22,579 nt of DNA, taken from positions 1 through 22,579 of the forward strand of contig CANIAI010000004.1 of assembly GCA_947465275.1 (NCBI GenBank), read 5' to 3'. Within the stretch, counting starts at the first letter, position 1, and the number at the start of each line of letters is the position of its first letter. This stretch comes from Acidobacteriota bacterium (GTDB lineage: Bacteria > Acidobacteriota > Vicinamibacteria > Vicinamibacterales > UBA2999). The position numbers were made by a program, and so were the translations under genes. The notes beneath the pieces were generated by a model, which was not told the origin of the DNA, did not search any database, and saw nothing but the letters and a program-made list of their open reading frames with translations. Below are positions 6,512-13,253 of the stretch, in pieces.

Positions 6512-8409
6512 TCCTCGACCCTCACTTCCCTGAACATGCCGGCTTCCATATGGAACAGCAGATGGCAGTGATACGCCCACCGGCCCAGCGCATCTGCGGT
6601 CACGCGATACGAACGCTTCGTGCCTGGCGGCATGTCGATCGTGTGTTTGCGGACCTGAAACTGGCCGTTGTCGTCCTCCAGGTCGCTCCACATGCCGTGC
6701 AAGTGGATGGGGTGCGTCATCATCGTGTCATTCACCAATACGATTCGGAGGCGCTCGCCGTAGGTCAGGCGCAGCGGGTCGGCCGCTGAGAACTTGATGC
6801 CGTTGAACGACCAGGCGAACCGCTCCATGTGCCCAGTCAGGTGGAGTTCGATCGTCCTGCTTGGCTCGCGGCCGTCCGGGTCCTTGAACAGGCTTTTCAG
6901 ATCCGCATAGGTGAGGACCCTGCGGCCGTTGTTGCGCAATCCAATGCCGGGGTCATCCAGCCGAGCGGTCGGGGCCATCGTCTGCATGTCGATCAGCGGA
7001 TTGCCGGTTTCGCTCGCCGGATGCTGCAGAGCGTCTGGTCCGTCCATCTGGTGCCCGGCATGTGGATCCGGTGCAGCGGGCTTTTGCGGAGTCGAGTGCC
7101 CGGCGTGCGGATCCGGCATTGTCGATGCTGGAGGCGTATGGTCCGCGTGGGGATCGGCCGCTCCGGGCGCCGGAGCCATGACATGTCCGGCGTGCGGGTC
7201 GGCGGTGTCGCCCGTAGTCGGCGTGCTGGGTGCTCCCATCGCCGCGCCTCCCATGCCGCCATGCCCCATGTCGGCCATCGTCACAAGCGGACGTGGGTCT
7301 CGCTCGGGAACCGGTGCCCGCAGGCCCTCGCGAACGGCGAGCGTGCCGGCGGCGAAGCCGGTCCGGTCGTTCGATTGCGCAAAGATCGTGAAGGCATCCT
7401 GGCCCGAGGGTTCCACCAAGACGTCGAAAGTTTCGGCGGTGGCGATTCGGAACTCATCAACAGCGACTGGATGCACGTACTGCCCATCCGCGGCGACGAC
7501 CGTCATCTTGAGTCCGGGAATGCGCACGTCGAAGTAGGACATCGCCGACCCATTGATGAAGCGAAGTCGCACGCGCTCGCCGGATGTGAAGAGGCCCGTC
7601 CAGTTTCCGGCTGGTGCCACGCCGTTCATCATGTACGTGTAGGTGTAGCCGGAGACGTCGGCGAGATCGGTCGGGTTCATCCGCATCTCGCCCCACATCT
7701 TTCGGTCGGCCAGCGTGGCACTCAGGCCACGGTCCCGCACGTCACGGAAGAAGCGGGGAAGCGTCCGCTGATTGCGGTTGTAGTAGTCCGACTGCTTCTT
7801 CAGCTTCGCAAACACCCGTTCAGGGCGTTCATCAGTCCAGTCGGTGAGCATGACGACATGTTCGCGGTCGTACTGGAACGGCTCGGGCTGCTGAGGATCA
7901 ATGATGAGCGGGCCATAGAGGCCGCGTTGTTCCTGGAACCCAGAGTGGCTGTGGTACCAGTACGTGCCGCCCTGGCGCACCTTGAAGCGATAGGTATACG
8001 TCTCGCGCGGCCGGATGCCGTGGAAACTCAACCCCGGCACGCCGTCCATGTTCGCCGGCAGGAGAATGCCGTGCCAGTGGATGGACGCGTCTTCGTCCAG
8101 CGTATTGGCCACGCGCAGGGTGACGGTGTCGCCTTCCTTCCAACGCAGCGTCGGGGCCGGAAGCGATCCGTTGACGGTGACGGCGACCCTTGGTGAGCCC
8201 GTGATGTTTATCGGTGTTTCGCCAATCTGCAGGTCGAAGTCTGAGCTGGCAATCGTCGTCCACGCGGCTCTCGGGCCGTGCTGGGCGAGAAGTGGCGATC
8301 GATGGATCCCGAGGCTCGCTGCGGCGCCCGTGATGGCGAGGCCCTTGACGAAGGTGCGCCTCGAGTGGACTCGATCTGTACTTCTCGTGCGGTGTGTTGG
8401 TGTACTCAT
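6508..8409 (-). CDS. copA: Multicopper oxidase CopA/PcoA, Tat-exported
   Basis: 633-aa periplasmic Cu(I) oxidase of the CopA/PcoA family. A twin-arginine signal is clear (SRRTFVKGL at 16-24, then a hydrophobic Ala/Gly stretch), so it is exported folded. The four copper-ligand motifs are present: HWHG at 111-114, WYHSHS at 151-156, HPIHLHG at 566-572 and HCHLLFHMEAGM at 614-625, which includes the type-1 Cys and an axial Met. Between domains 2 and 3 (about 378-463) is a Met/His-rich loop with GMGG, DPHAGH three times and DPHADH once; such loops bind extra Cu(I). The start at 8409 has no good ribosome site but sits 6 nt after the cytochrome stop, so coupling is likely. It overlaps copB by 4 nt. 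All core residues look intact. Confidence 0.96.
   Translation of the reverse strand: MSTPTHRTRSTDRVHSRRTFVKGLAITGAAASLGIHRSPLLAQHGPRAAWTTIASSDFDLQIGETPINITGSPRVAVTVNGSLPAPTLRWKEGDTVTLRVANTLDEDASIHWHGILLPANMDGVPGLSFHGIRPRETYTYRFKVRQGGTYWYHSHSGFQEQRGLYGPLIIDPQQPEPFQYDREHVVMLTDWTDERPERVFAKLKKQSDYYNRNQRTLPRFFRDVRDRGLSATLADRKMWGEMRMNPTDLADVSGYTYTYMMNGVAPAGNWTGLFTSGERVRLRFINGSAMSYFDVRIPGLKMTVVAADGQYVHPVAVDEFRIATAETFDVLVEPSGQDAFTIFAQSNDRTGFAAGTLAVREGLRAPVPERDPRPLVTMADMGHGGMGGAAMGAPSTPTTGDTADPHAGHVMAPAPGAADPHADHTPPASTMPDPHAGHSTPQKPAAPDPHAGHQMDGPDALQHPASETGNPLIDMQTMAPTARLDDPGIGLRNNGRRVLTYADLKSLFKDPDGREPSRTIELHLTGHMERFAWSFNGIKFSAADPLRLTYGERLRIVLVNDTMMTHPIHLHGMWSDLEDDNGQFQVRKHTIDMPPGTKRSYRVTADALGRWAYHCHLLFHMEAGMFREVRVEE
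7051..7200 (-). repeat. DPHAGH-type repeats within CopA
   Basis: Four copies of D-P-H-A-(G/D)-H occur in about 50 residues of CopA (404-409, 419-424, 433-438, 448-453), separated by Pro/Ala-rich spacers of nine residues each. The even 14- to 15-residue spacing indicates expansion by duplication. A fifth copy lies in CopB. His pairs of this type are copper-binding in related proteins. Confidence 0.85.
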
Positions 8410-8415
8410 GATTCG

Positions 8416-9114
8416 CTAGTGCTGTGCGTGCTCGGGTCGAGCAGTGTTGATGTCCTGCCCCAACAGAAAGCGGCGGGCTTCTTCTTCCTGCTGCCATTCC
8501 GCTCTCGTTTTGGGATTCATTGATTGCATGCGCTCTATGTCTGCAGGCGACAGCGCTGGTAGCCGTCGGATGACGTGCACCAGCCCCCAACTGTCGCGCT
8601 CGCTCTCTTGAGTGCCGTTGCCCCAGCCCGGCATGCCGGTCAACCGGATGCCGTGCTCAATGATCGAAAACAGCTCACCGTCGGACAGTGACTGTGTCGT
8701 GCTCGCACGCATGTCCGGTGCCTTCGGATAGAGCCCTTGACCGATTGCCGTCTGCCCACTTCCATCGTTGGCGTGGCACGTCGCACAGTGGTCCGCGTAG
8801 TGCGCGAGGGCTTCGTCGAGCACCATCGGGGTCGCGATCACTGGATTGGGTGTGGCGCGAATAGCGTCAGGCGTCGCCCAAGCCCGCATGGCACGCGCGA
8901 TCACGGCCTCGATGCGGCTCGGGTCTTCGTGTGTACTGAGGCCGCGGCTTGTAATTGAGCGAACGGCCAACGCGCCGATGGCAAACGCTATCGCCAGCAC
9001 GATGGCTGCGGTACGGAGCGTGGCCAACCAGGGACCAGGCCGAGAGATGTCCCCTGCGGAGGCTCTTCTAAATGGCATGCCGCGACCCGTGCGGCGCCGA
9101 TTTCTACTCGTCAA
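8416..9114 (-). CDS. Membrane-anchored cytochrome c of the copper operon
   Basis: 232 aa. One N-terminal membrane helix (about 32-54, TLRTAAIVLAIAFAIGALAV) anchors a periplasmic class I cytochrome c domain: heme site CATCH at 110-114 and axial Met in TGMPGWG (Met161). The following WGLVHVIRRLPALSPADIERM pattern is typical of cytochromes next to copA/copB. A likely role is to accept electrons from Cu(I) oxidation or to pass them to the respiratory chain; that is inference from context. The start is a TTG at 9114 with GGAGG 6 nt upstream; the next in-frame ATG at 9078 has none. It is followed after 6 nt by copA. Confidence 0.88.
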   Translation of the reverse strand: MTSRNRRRTGRGMPFRRASAGDISRPGPWLATLRTAAIVLAIAFAIGALAVRSITSRGLSTHEDPSRIEAVIARAMRAWATPDAIRATPNPVIATPMVLDEALAHYADHCATCHANDGSGQTAIGQGLYPKAPDMRASTTQSLSDGELFSIIEHGIRLTGMPGWGNGTQESERDSWGLVHVIRRLPALSPADIERMQSMNPKTRAEWQQEEEARRFLLGQDINTARPEHAQH

Positions 9115-9120
9115 CGGATT

Positions 9121-9125
9121 CCTCC
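9121..9125 (-). promoter_or_regulatory. Ribosome binding site supporting a TTG start
   Basis: GGAGG (within TTGGAGGAATCCG on the leftward strand) lies 6 nt before the TTG at 9114. It is among the best Shine-Dalgarno sites in the window and decides the cytochrome start in favour of TTG over ATG at 9078. Confidence 0.75.
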
Positions 9126-9183
9126 AACTTCACGTACAACCGTCCGTACATGGCCCATCGGCCGTGTCGGCAGTCACGCAAGC

Positions 9184-9201
9184 AGGCGCGGTTACGCGCC
9201 T
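9184..9201 (-). terminator. Short GC hairpin after the first gene of the leftward operon
   Basis: AGGCGCG-GTTA-CGCGCCT is a perfect 7-bp stem with a 4-nt loop, beginning 13 nt after the stop at 9214 and followed leftward by GCTTGCG, with no U-tract. It may partly terminate or process the transcript between the small secreted protein and the cytochrome/copA genes. It could equally be a symmetrical protein-binding site. Confidence 0.4.
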
Positions 9202-9213
9202 ATGAAGAGGGAA

Positions 9214-9612
9214 TCAGACGCGAAGGACGAGCGGTGTGGACGTCGGCGGAGTGCTGCCGGGCGGAGCGCCGTGCGAGGAGGAGCGAGGTTGAGTCGACGG
9301 TACGGCAATGTCTCGAACGGCGACAACGGTGACGCCCTGCGCAGACACAACGAGATCTGCACGCTCGGCCGCCGTCGCGACGGATTGGATCGTTGTGCCG
9401 GGGTCGCACGAGTGTTCGGCGAACGTGACGATGCGCGTTCCGTTCGACGGAGTCATCTGGCTGGGTTCGGTTAGGGCGGCGTGGTGATGGCCGCTGTTCT
9501 GCGGCTGTGCCGCAGCGGAGGCGCACAGGAGCCCGCACAGCGTGTCCGAGATCGGCAGCAGTGACAGGACCGCGAGCATCACAATGCTGACGGTCCGGAG
9601 ATTCCATCCCAC
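9214..9612 (-). CDS. Small secreted His/Cys-containing protein, first gene of leftward copper operon
   Basis: 132 aa, unrecognised family. A hydrophobic signal sequence covers about residues 8-33 (VSIVMLAVLSLLPI... CGLLCASAAAQ), followed by SGHHHAAL and, later, a lone Cys in HSCDPGTT. The rest is Ser/Thr/Pro-rich with a PPGSTPPTSTP tail. The start is a GTG with no ribosome site; instead TATACT lies exactly 6 nt upstream, so the mRNA probably begins at the start codon. The layout (short exported protein with Cys/His, first in a copper operon) matches the protein at 12777, although the two sequences are not clearly related. A copper-binding or metal-sensing leader role is inference only. Confidence 0.62.
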   Translation of the reverse strand: MGWNLRTVSIVMLAVLSLLPISDTLCGLLCASAAAQPQNSGHHHAALTEPSQMTPSNGTRIVTFAEHSCDPGTTIQSVATAAERADLVVSAQGVTVVAVRDIAVPSTQPRSSSHGAPPGSTPPTSTPLVLRV

Positions 9613-9667
9613 GTCGTGAGTATAGCGCTTGGTGAAAGCGGGGTGGTCCGGCCCCTATACTCTTTGC
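9613..9667. promoter_or_regulatory. Divergent control region between the two copper operons
   Basis: Only 55 bp separate two GTG starts. Leftward: TATACT (complement of 9619-9624), six bases, GTG at 9612. Rightward: GTGAAA at 9632-9637, 18 bp, TATACT at 9656-9661, six bases, GTG at 9668. Both -10 boxes would start transcription at or next to the start codon, so both mRNAs look leaderless. The leftward promoter lacks an obvious -35. CGCTT-GGTGA-AAGCG (9626-9640) and GGGG...CCCC (9640-9655) are inverted repeats between the promoters and are candidate binding sites. One region can set both operons at once. Confidence 0.7.
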
Positions 9668-10231
9668 GTGTCAGGCCCCACGCGGCACGCACCACTCACC
9701 CTCTTGCTCGAGAACCATCGGGCGTTTCTGCGCTATCTCGAGCGACGGATAGGCGACAAGGCGGTCGCAGAGGATCTGCTGCAGGACGCCTTCGTCCGGG
9801 CGCTCGACAAGGCCGACGCTGTATCGACGGAAGCCGTGATTCCCTGGTTCTATCGGGTGCTTCGCAACGCCACCGTCGACTACTACCGGCGCCATGCCGT
9901 GGCCAGCCGCGGCATGGATGCGCTGGTCAGAGAGTTCGAAGATGCGGTTGTGCCGCCTGCGGAGCTTCGCGATGAGATCTGCCAGTGTGTGGTGCGCCTC
10001 GCCAGCACGCTAAAGCCCGAATACGCGGAAGCCCTTCAGGCCGTGGACGTGCGGGACACACCGGTGAAGGAGTTCGCCGTCTCGGCCGGATTGACCGCGA
10101 GCAATGCAGGGGTCAGGCTCCACCGCGCGCGGCAGGCGTTGCAGCGCCGGGTCGTCGAATCGTGCGGCACCTGCGCCGAGCACGGATGCCTGGCGTGCTC
10201 CTGCGGAGGGATCCCGTCCCGGCCGGTGTAA
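9668..10231 (+). CDS. ECF sigma factor with cysteine-rich tail (CorE-like)
   Basis: 187 aa. Sigma region 2 is at about 14-77 (ENHRAFLRYLERRI, AEDLLQDAFVRAL, IPWFYRVLRNATVDYYRR) and region 4 at about 111-163 (LKPEYAEALQAVDV, then VKEFAVSAGLTASNAGVRLHRARQAL). A short C-terminal extension carries Cys166, 169, 174, 177 and 179 (CGTCAEHGCLACSC). This layout is that of CorE-type (ECF44) sigma factors, which sense copper redox state directly through a C-terminal Cys-rich domain and need no anti-sigma factor; no anti-sigma gene is present here. It heads the rightward copper operon and probably controls both divergent operons. The GTG at 9668 was chosen over an upstream TTG because TATACT sits 6 nt before it; the TTG would lie upstream of the promoter's -10. 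Confidence 0.88.
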   Translation: MSGPTRHAPLTLLLENHRAFLRYLERRIGDKAVAEDLLQDAFVRALDKADAVSTEAVIPWFYRVLRNATVDYYRRHAVASRGMDALVREFEDAVVPPAELRDEICQCVVRLASTLKPEYAEALQAVDVRDTPVKEFAVSAGLTASNAGVRLHRARQALQRRVVESCGTCAEHGCLACSCGGIPSRPV

Positions 10232-10262
10232 TAGGGCAGCCGGCCCTGCGTCTTGCTACATA

Positions 10263-10268
10263 GAGGAG
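10263..10268 (+). promoter_or_regulatory. Ribosome binding site fixing the ATPase start
   Basis: GAGGAG is 7 nt from the ATG at 10276 (10269-10275 between). It rules out the slightly longer TTG start at 10270, which would lie 1 nt from it. Confidence 0.75.
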
Positions 10269-10275
10269 ATTGCAG

Positions 10276-12747
10276 ATGACTGATCCGGTGTGCGGCATGC
10301 AGGTCGATCCGGCGAAAGCGGCCGGAACCAGTGAGTTTCAGGGGCAGACCTACGCCTTCTGCTCAAAGAGCTGCAAGACACGGTTCGACGCGAATCCGCA
10401 GGCATTCGTCCCGGCCGCCCCTTCGTGCTGCTCCGCCAAGCACGCACACGGCGCCTCCCAGCGCTCCCACTCCCATGCTGCACCGCTTGGCGTGCCGGCT
10501 AGCACCAGGCCCGCCGGCACCGATGCGCGGGAATACACCTGTCCGATGGACCCGGAGATCCGGCAGATAGGACCGGGTGCGTGCCCCAAGTGCGGCATGG
10601 CGCTGGAGCCGGTGTCGCCCGCGCTCGAGGAGCGCACCGAGTGGACGTGCCCGATGCATCCGGAGATCGTGCGAGACGCGCCAGGTGCCTGCCCGATCTG
10701 CGGCATGGCGCTCGAACCACGCACGGTCACGGCCGAGGCGTCGAACCCGGAACTCGCGGACATGACCCGGAGATTCCGCTGGTCTCTGGCCATGACGCTG
10801 CCCATCCTGGCGTTCATGGTGTCGGAGTTCTTGCCGGGCCAACCCCTGCAGCACGCGGTGTCCCCGGCGGCGATGACCTGGACGCAGTTGCTGCTGGCCA
10901 CGCCCGTCGTGCTGTGGGGCGGGTGGCCCTTCTTCGTCCGAGGCTGGGCGTCGGCCGTGAACCGCCACTTGAACATGTTCACGCTGATCGCCCTCGGTGT
11001 GGGTGCGGCGTATGGCTTCTCCGTGGTGGCGGCTCTTGTGCCAGACGTGTTTCCCGCGTCGTTCAGGATCCACGGCGATCAGGTGGCCGTCTACTTCGAG
11101 CCAGCCGCCGTCATCGTGGTGCTCGTCCTCCTCGGACAAGTGCTCGAACTGCGCGCGCGCAGTCGAACGAGCACAGCCATTCGCCAACTGCTGGGCCTGA
11201 CACCGAAAACCGCGCGGCGCATCGACGCGTCCGGGGCGGAGCAGGATGTGCCCCTGGAGCATGTGCACGTCGGCGATCGTCTGCGCGTACGCCCAGGTGA
11301 GCGGGTGCCGGTCGATGGTGTCGTCGTGGATGGGCGCAGCGTCGTCGATGAATCCATGGTGACCGGTGAGCCGATCCCGGTGGAGAAGACCGTTGGTGCC
11401 CGCGTGACCGGCGGCACGGTGAACGGGACAGGTGCCTTCGCGATGGAAGCCCAGCGGATCGGTCACGACACGCTCCTGGCGCAGATCGTCAGGCTTGTCG
11501 GCGAAGCCCAGCGCTCGCGGGCGCCGATCCAGCGGCTCGCCGACACCGTGTCCGGCTGGTTTGTACCGGTGGTGATTCTCGCGGCGGTCGCCACGTTCGC
11601 TGTCTGGGCGTTTATCGGCCCGGAGCCCCGGCTGGCCCATGCGCTGGTGAACGCGGTGGCGGTGCTGATCATCGCCTGCCCATGCGCGCTCGGTCTGGCC
11701 ACGCCGATGTCGATCATGGTCGGCACGGGCCGCGGCGCCGAGATGGGGGTGTTGCTGCGGAACGCCGAGGCGCTCGAACTCCTGGAGCACGTGGACACGC
11801 TGGTCGTCGACAAGACGGGCACGTTGACGGAAGGGAAGCCCGCGCTGACCACCGTGGCCCCTGAGTCGGGGTTCGACGACGCTGCGTTGCTACGGCTGGT
11901 CGCGAGCCTCGAGCGAGTCAGCGAGCATCCGTTGGCGGAGGCCATCGTGCGTGGTGCGGACACACGGGGTGTGAAGACGACGGACGTCGCTGACTTCATG
12001 TCGGTGACGGGGAAAGGTGTGTCCGGTGTCGTCGACGGCCGACGCGTCGCCGTTGGCAATGCCGCACTGGTCGAGGCGCTTGGCGTGAGCGCGTCGCAGG
12101 CGATCGGCCGTGCTGACGCGCTTCGCAGGAATGGGGAAACCGTGATGTTCGCGGTTGTCGACAACCAGTTCGCCGGCCTGATCGGCGTGGCAGATCGGGT
12201 GAAGCCGACGACGGGGGAGGCCATCCGTGCGCTGCGGACGGCCGGCTTGCGAGTCGTCATGCTCACGGGCGACAACCGCGTCACCGCGGAGGCTATCGCG
12301 CGTGCGGTCGGCATCGATGAGATCGAGGCGGACGTGTTGCCCGAACAGAAGGCTGCGGTGGTGAAACGGCTGCAGGCAGCGGGGCGGCGCGTCGCCATGG
12401 CCGGTGACGGCGTCAACGACGCCCCGGCACTCGCCCAGGCGGACGTCGGCATCGCCATGGGAACGGGCACGGACATCGCCATGGAGAGCGCCGGCGTCAC
12501 GCTCGTTCGCGGGGATCTGCAGGGCATCGTGCATGCGCGTCGTTTGAGTCAGGCGACCATGCGCAATATCCGGCAGAACCTGTTCTTCGCGTTCATCTAC
12601 AACGTCCTCGGCGTGCCCATTGCGGCGGGTCTGTTGTTCCCCGCCTTCGGTATTCTGCTCAGCCCGATCCTGGCCAGCGCGGCCATGACGTTCAGCTCGG
12701 TATCGGTCATCGGGAATGCCCTCCGGCTGCGCTCGGCGCGGATGTAA
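10276..12747 (+). CDS. Cu(I)-exporting P1B-type ATPase with YHS and two heavy-metal-binding domains
   Basis: 823-aa inner-membrane copper pump (CopA/SilP-like; symbol left blank to avoid confusion with the oxidase copA). N-terminus: a YHS domain (DPVCGMQVDP ... YAFCSKSCKTRF, about 1-43), a His/Cys linker (CCSAKHAHGASQRSHSH, 51-67), then two copies of the HMBD module (YTCPMDPEI...CPKCGM, 88-108; WTCPMHPEI...CPICGM, 123-144). There is no ordinary CxxC ferredoxin-like HMA domain. The ATPase core is complete: TGE at 363-365, CPC at 468-470 in helix 6, phosphorylated Asp512 in DKTGTLT, SEHP at 549-552, TGDN at 664-667 and GDGVND at 710-715. YN at 775-776 and MTFSSVS at 804-810 in the last helices are the Cu(I)-site pattern. 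It follows the sigma gene by 44 bp, probably in one operon. Confidence 0.95.
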   Translation: MTDPVCGMQVDPAKAAGTSEFQGQTYAFCSKSCKTRFDANPQAFVPAAPSCCSAKHAHGASQRSHSHAAPLGVPASTRPAGTDAREYTCPMDPEIRQIGPGACPKCGMALEPVSPALEERTEWTCPMHPEIVRDAPGACPICGMALEPRTVTAEASNPELADMTRRFRWSLAMTLPILAFMVSEFLPGQPLQHAVSPAAMTWTQLLLATPVVLWGGWPFFVRGWASAVNRHLNMFTLIALGVGAAYGFSVVAALVPDVFPASFRIHGDQVAVYFEPAAVIVVLVLLGQVLELRARSRTSTAIRQLLGLTPKTARRIDASGAEQDVPLEHVHVGDRLRVRPGERVPVDGVVVDGRSVVDESMVTGEPIPVEKTVGARVTGGTVNGTGAFAMEAQRIGHDTLLAQIVRLVGEAQRSRAPIQRLADTVSGWFVPVVILAAVATFAVWAFIGPEPRLAHALVNAVAVLIIACPCALGLATPMSIMVGTGRGAEMGVLLRNAEALELLEHVDTLVVDKTGTLTEGKPALTTVAPESGFDDAALLRLVASLERVSEHPLAEAIVRGADTRGVKTTDVADFMSVTGKGVSGVVDGRRVAVGNAALVEALGVSASQAIGRADALRRNGETVMFAVVDNQFAGLIGVADRVKPTTGEAIRALRTAGLRVVMLTGDNRVTAEAIARAVGIDEIEADVLPEQKAAVVKRLQAAGRRVAMAGDGVNDAPALAQADVGIAMGTGTDIAMESAGVTLVRGDLQGIVHARRLSQATMRNIRQNLFFAFIYNVLGVPIAAGLLFPAFGILLSPILASAAMTFSSVSVIGNALRLRSARM

Positions 12748-12760
12748 CGATGGCGAGGGT

Positions 12761-12776
12761 TGGTATACTCCGGGCT
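12761..12776 (+). promoter_or_regulatory. Internal extended -10 promoter before a leaderless gene
   Basis: TGG-TATACT (12761-12769) is an extended -10 (TGn + hexamer), 14 bp after the ATPase stop and 7 nt before the GTG at 12777. No good -35 is seen. The same hexamer at nearly the same distance precedes the GTG starts at 9612 and 9668. Confidence 0.6.
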
Positions 12777-13166
12777 GTGTTCCCGAGCCGACGGCTCCTC
12801 GCGCTTCTGTGCGTTCTCGCGGTGACGCTGCGGGTGAGTGGCGTCTGCGAGGCGATGATGCTCGAGGCTGCGGCTCCGGAGTGCTGTGAGCGCGTGGCAG
12901 ATTGCCCGTCGCATGCGCCCGGCTCGAGCGGGACACCTCGGCCGTTGTCGCCCACGATGCCGCCCTGCTGCGTCGTCGCATCTGAGTCCGGGTCCCCGGT
13001 GCTCCCTGCGCCTTCGATGACGGTCCTTGCGAGTGCTGCGCCCGTTGTCGCCGTCGTCACGATGCCGACACTGGCCCGAACGAGACTAGGGACGCCGCCT
13101 CGCTCGAGTCCGATCCGATCCGCCGCACTTCCCGCGCACCTGCTCTTCTCCGCCTTCCTCGTCTAG
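12777..13166 (+). CDS. Small secreted cysteine-rich protein of the rightward copper operon
   Basis: 129 aa, unrecognised. A clear signal peptide comes first (FPSRRLLALLCVLAVTLRVSG, cleavage near CEA-MM), then a cysteine region with ECCERVADCPSH and PPCC, then an Ala/Pro/Thr-rich tail ending LLFSAFLV. Paired cysteines and His just after export suggest metal binding in the periplasm; this is inference. The start at GTG 12777 is preferred over ATG 12750: it puts the signal sequence at the very N-terminus and TATACT lies 7 nt upstream, whereas the ATG would lie before that promoter and has no ribosome site. Small Cys-rich exported proteins of this sort often precede CusA/CzcA genes. Confidence 0.65.
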   Translation: MFPSRRLLALLCVLAVTLRVSGVCEAMMLEAAAPECCERVADCPSHAPGSSGTPRPLSPTMPPCCVVASESGSPVLPAPSMTVLASAAPVVAVVTMPTLARTRLGTPPRSSPIRSAALPAHLLFSAFLV

Positions 13167-13189
13167 CCCAGTTCCGTCGCGTTCTGCCG

Positions 13190-13232
13190 CACGGGTCGCA
13201 CCCGTGTGCGCCGGCGCGTGCCCGAGGCACGC
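13190..13232 (+). promoter_or_regulatory. Two tandem perfect hairpins just upstream of cusA
   Basis: CACGGGT-CGC-ACCCGTG (13190-13206) and GCGTGCC-CGA-GGCACGC (13216-13232) are each perfect 7-bp inverted repeats with 3-nt centres, 9 bp apart, in an 87-bp gap. The ribosome site GGGGG of cusA starts 12 nt after the second. They could be RNA hairpins that set the level of cusA relative to the upstream genes, or DNA operator sites. Confidence 0.5.
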
Positions 13233-13253
13233 CGATGTTGAACGGGGGCAGTG

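Noticed and set aside
6829..8196. 455-codon rightward open frame inside copA
   Set aside because: It lies antisense to the multicopper oxidase, whose motifs are all intact, and has the Arg/Val/His-rich make-up of a shadow frame.
9133..9150. Direct repeat CGTACA...CGTACA (12-bp period) before the cytochrome start
   Set aside because: Two 6-mers only, overlapping the leader near the ribosome site; likely chance.
10363..11790. 475-codon open frame on the reverse strand within the ATPase gene
   Set aside because: It is a shadow of the well-supported ATPase in GC-rich DNA; the product is a His/Arg/Gly-rich string without a recognisable motif.
13251..13253. GTG as the cusA start
   Set aside because: It lies 2 nt from GGGGG, whereas ATG at 13254 has better spacing and begins directly with the family-typical MIDRLIDVAL.
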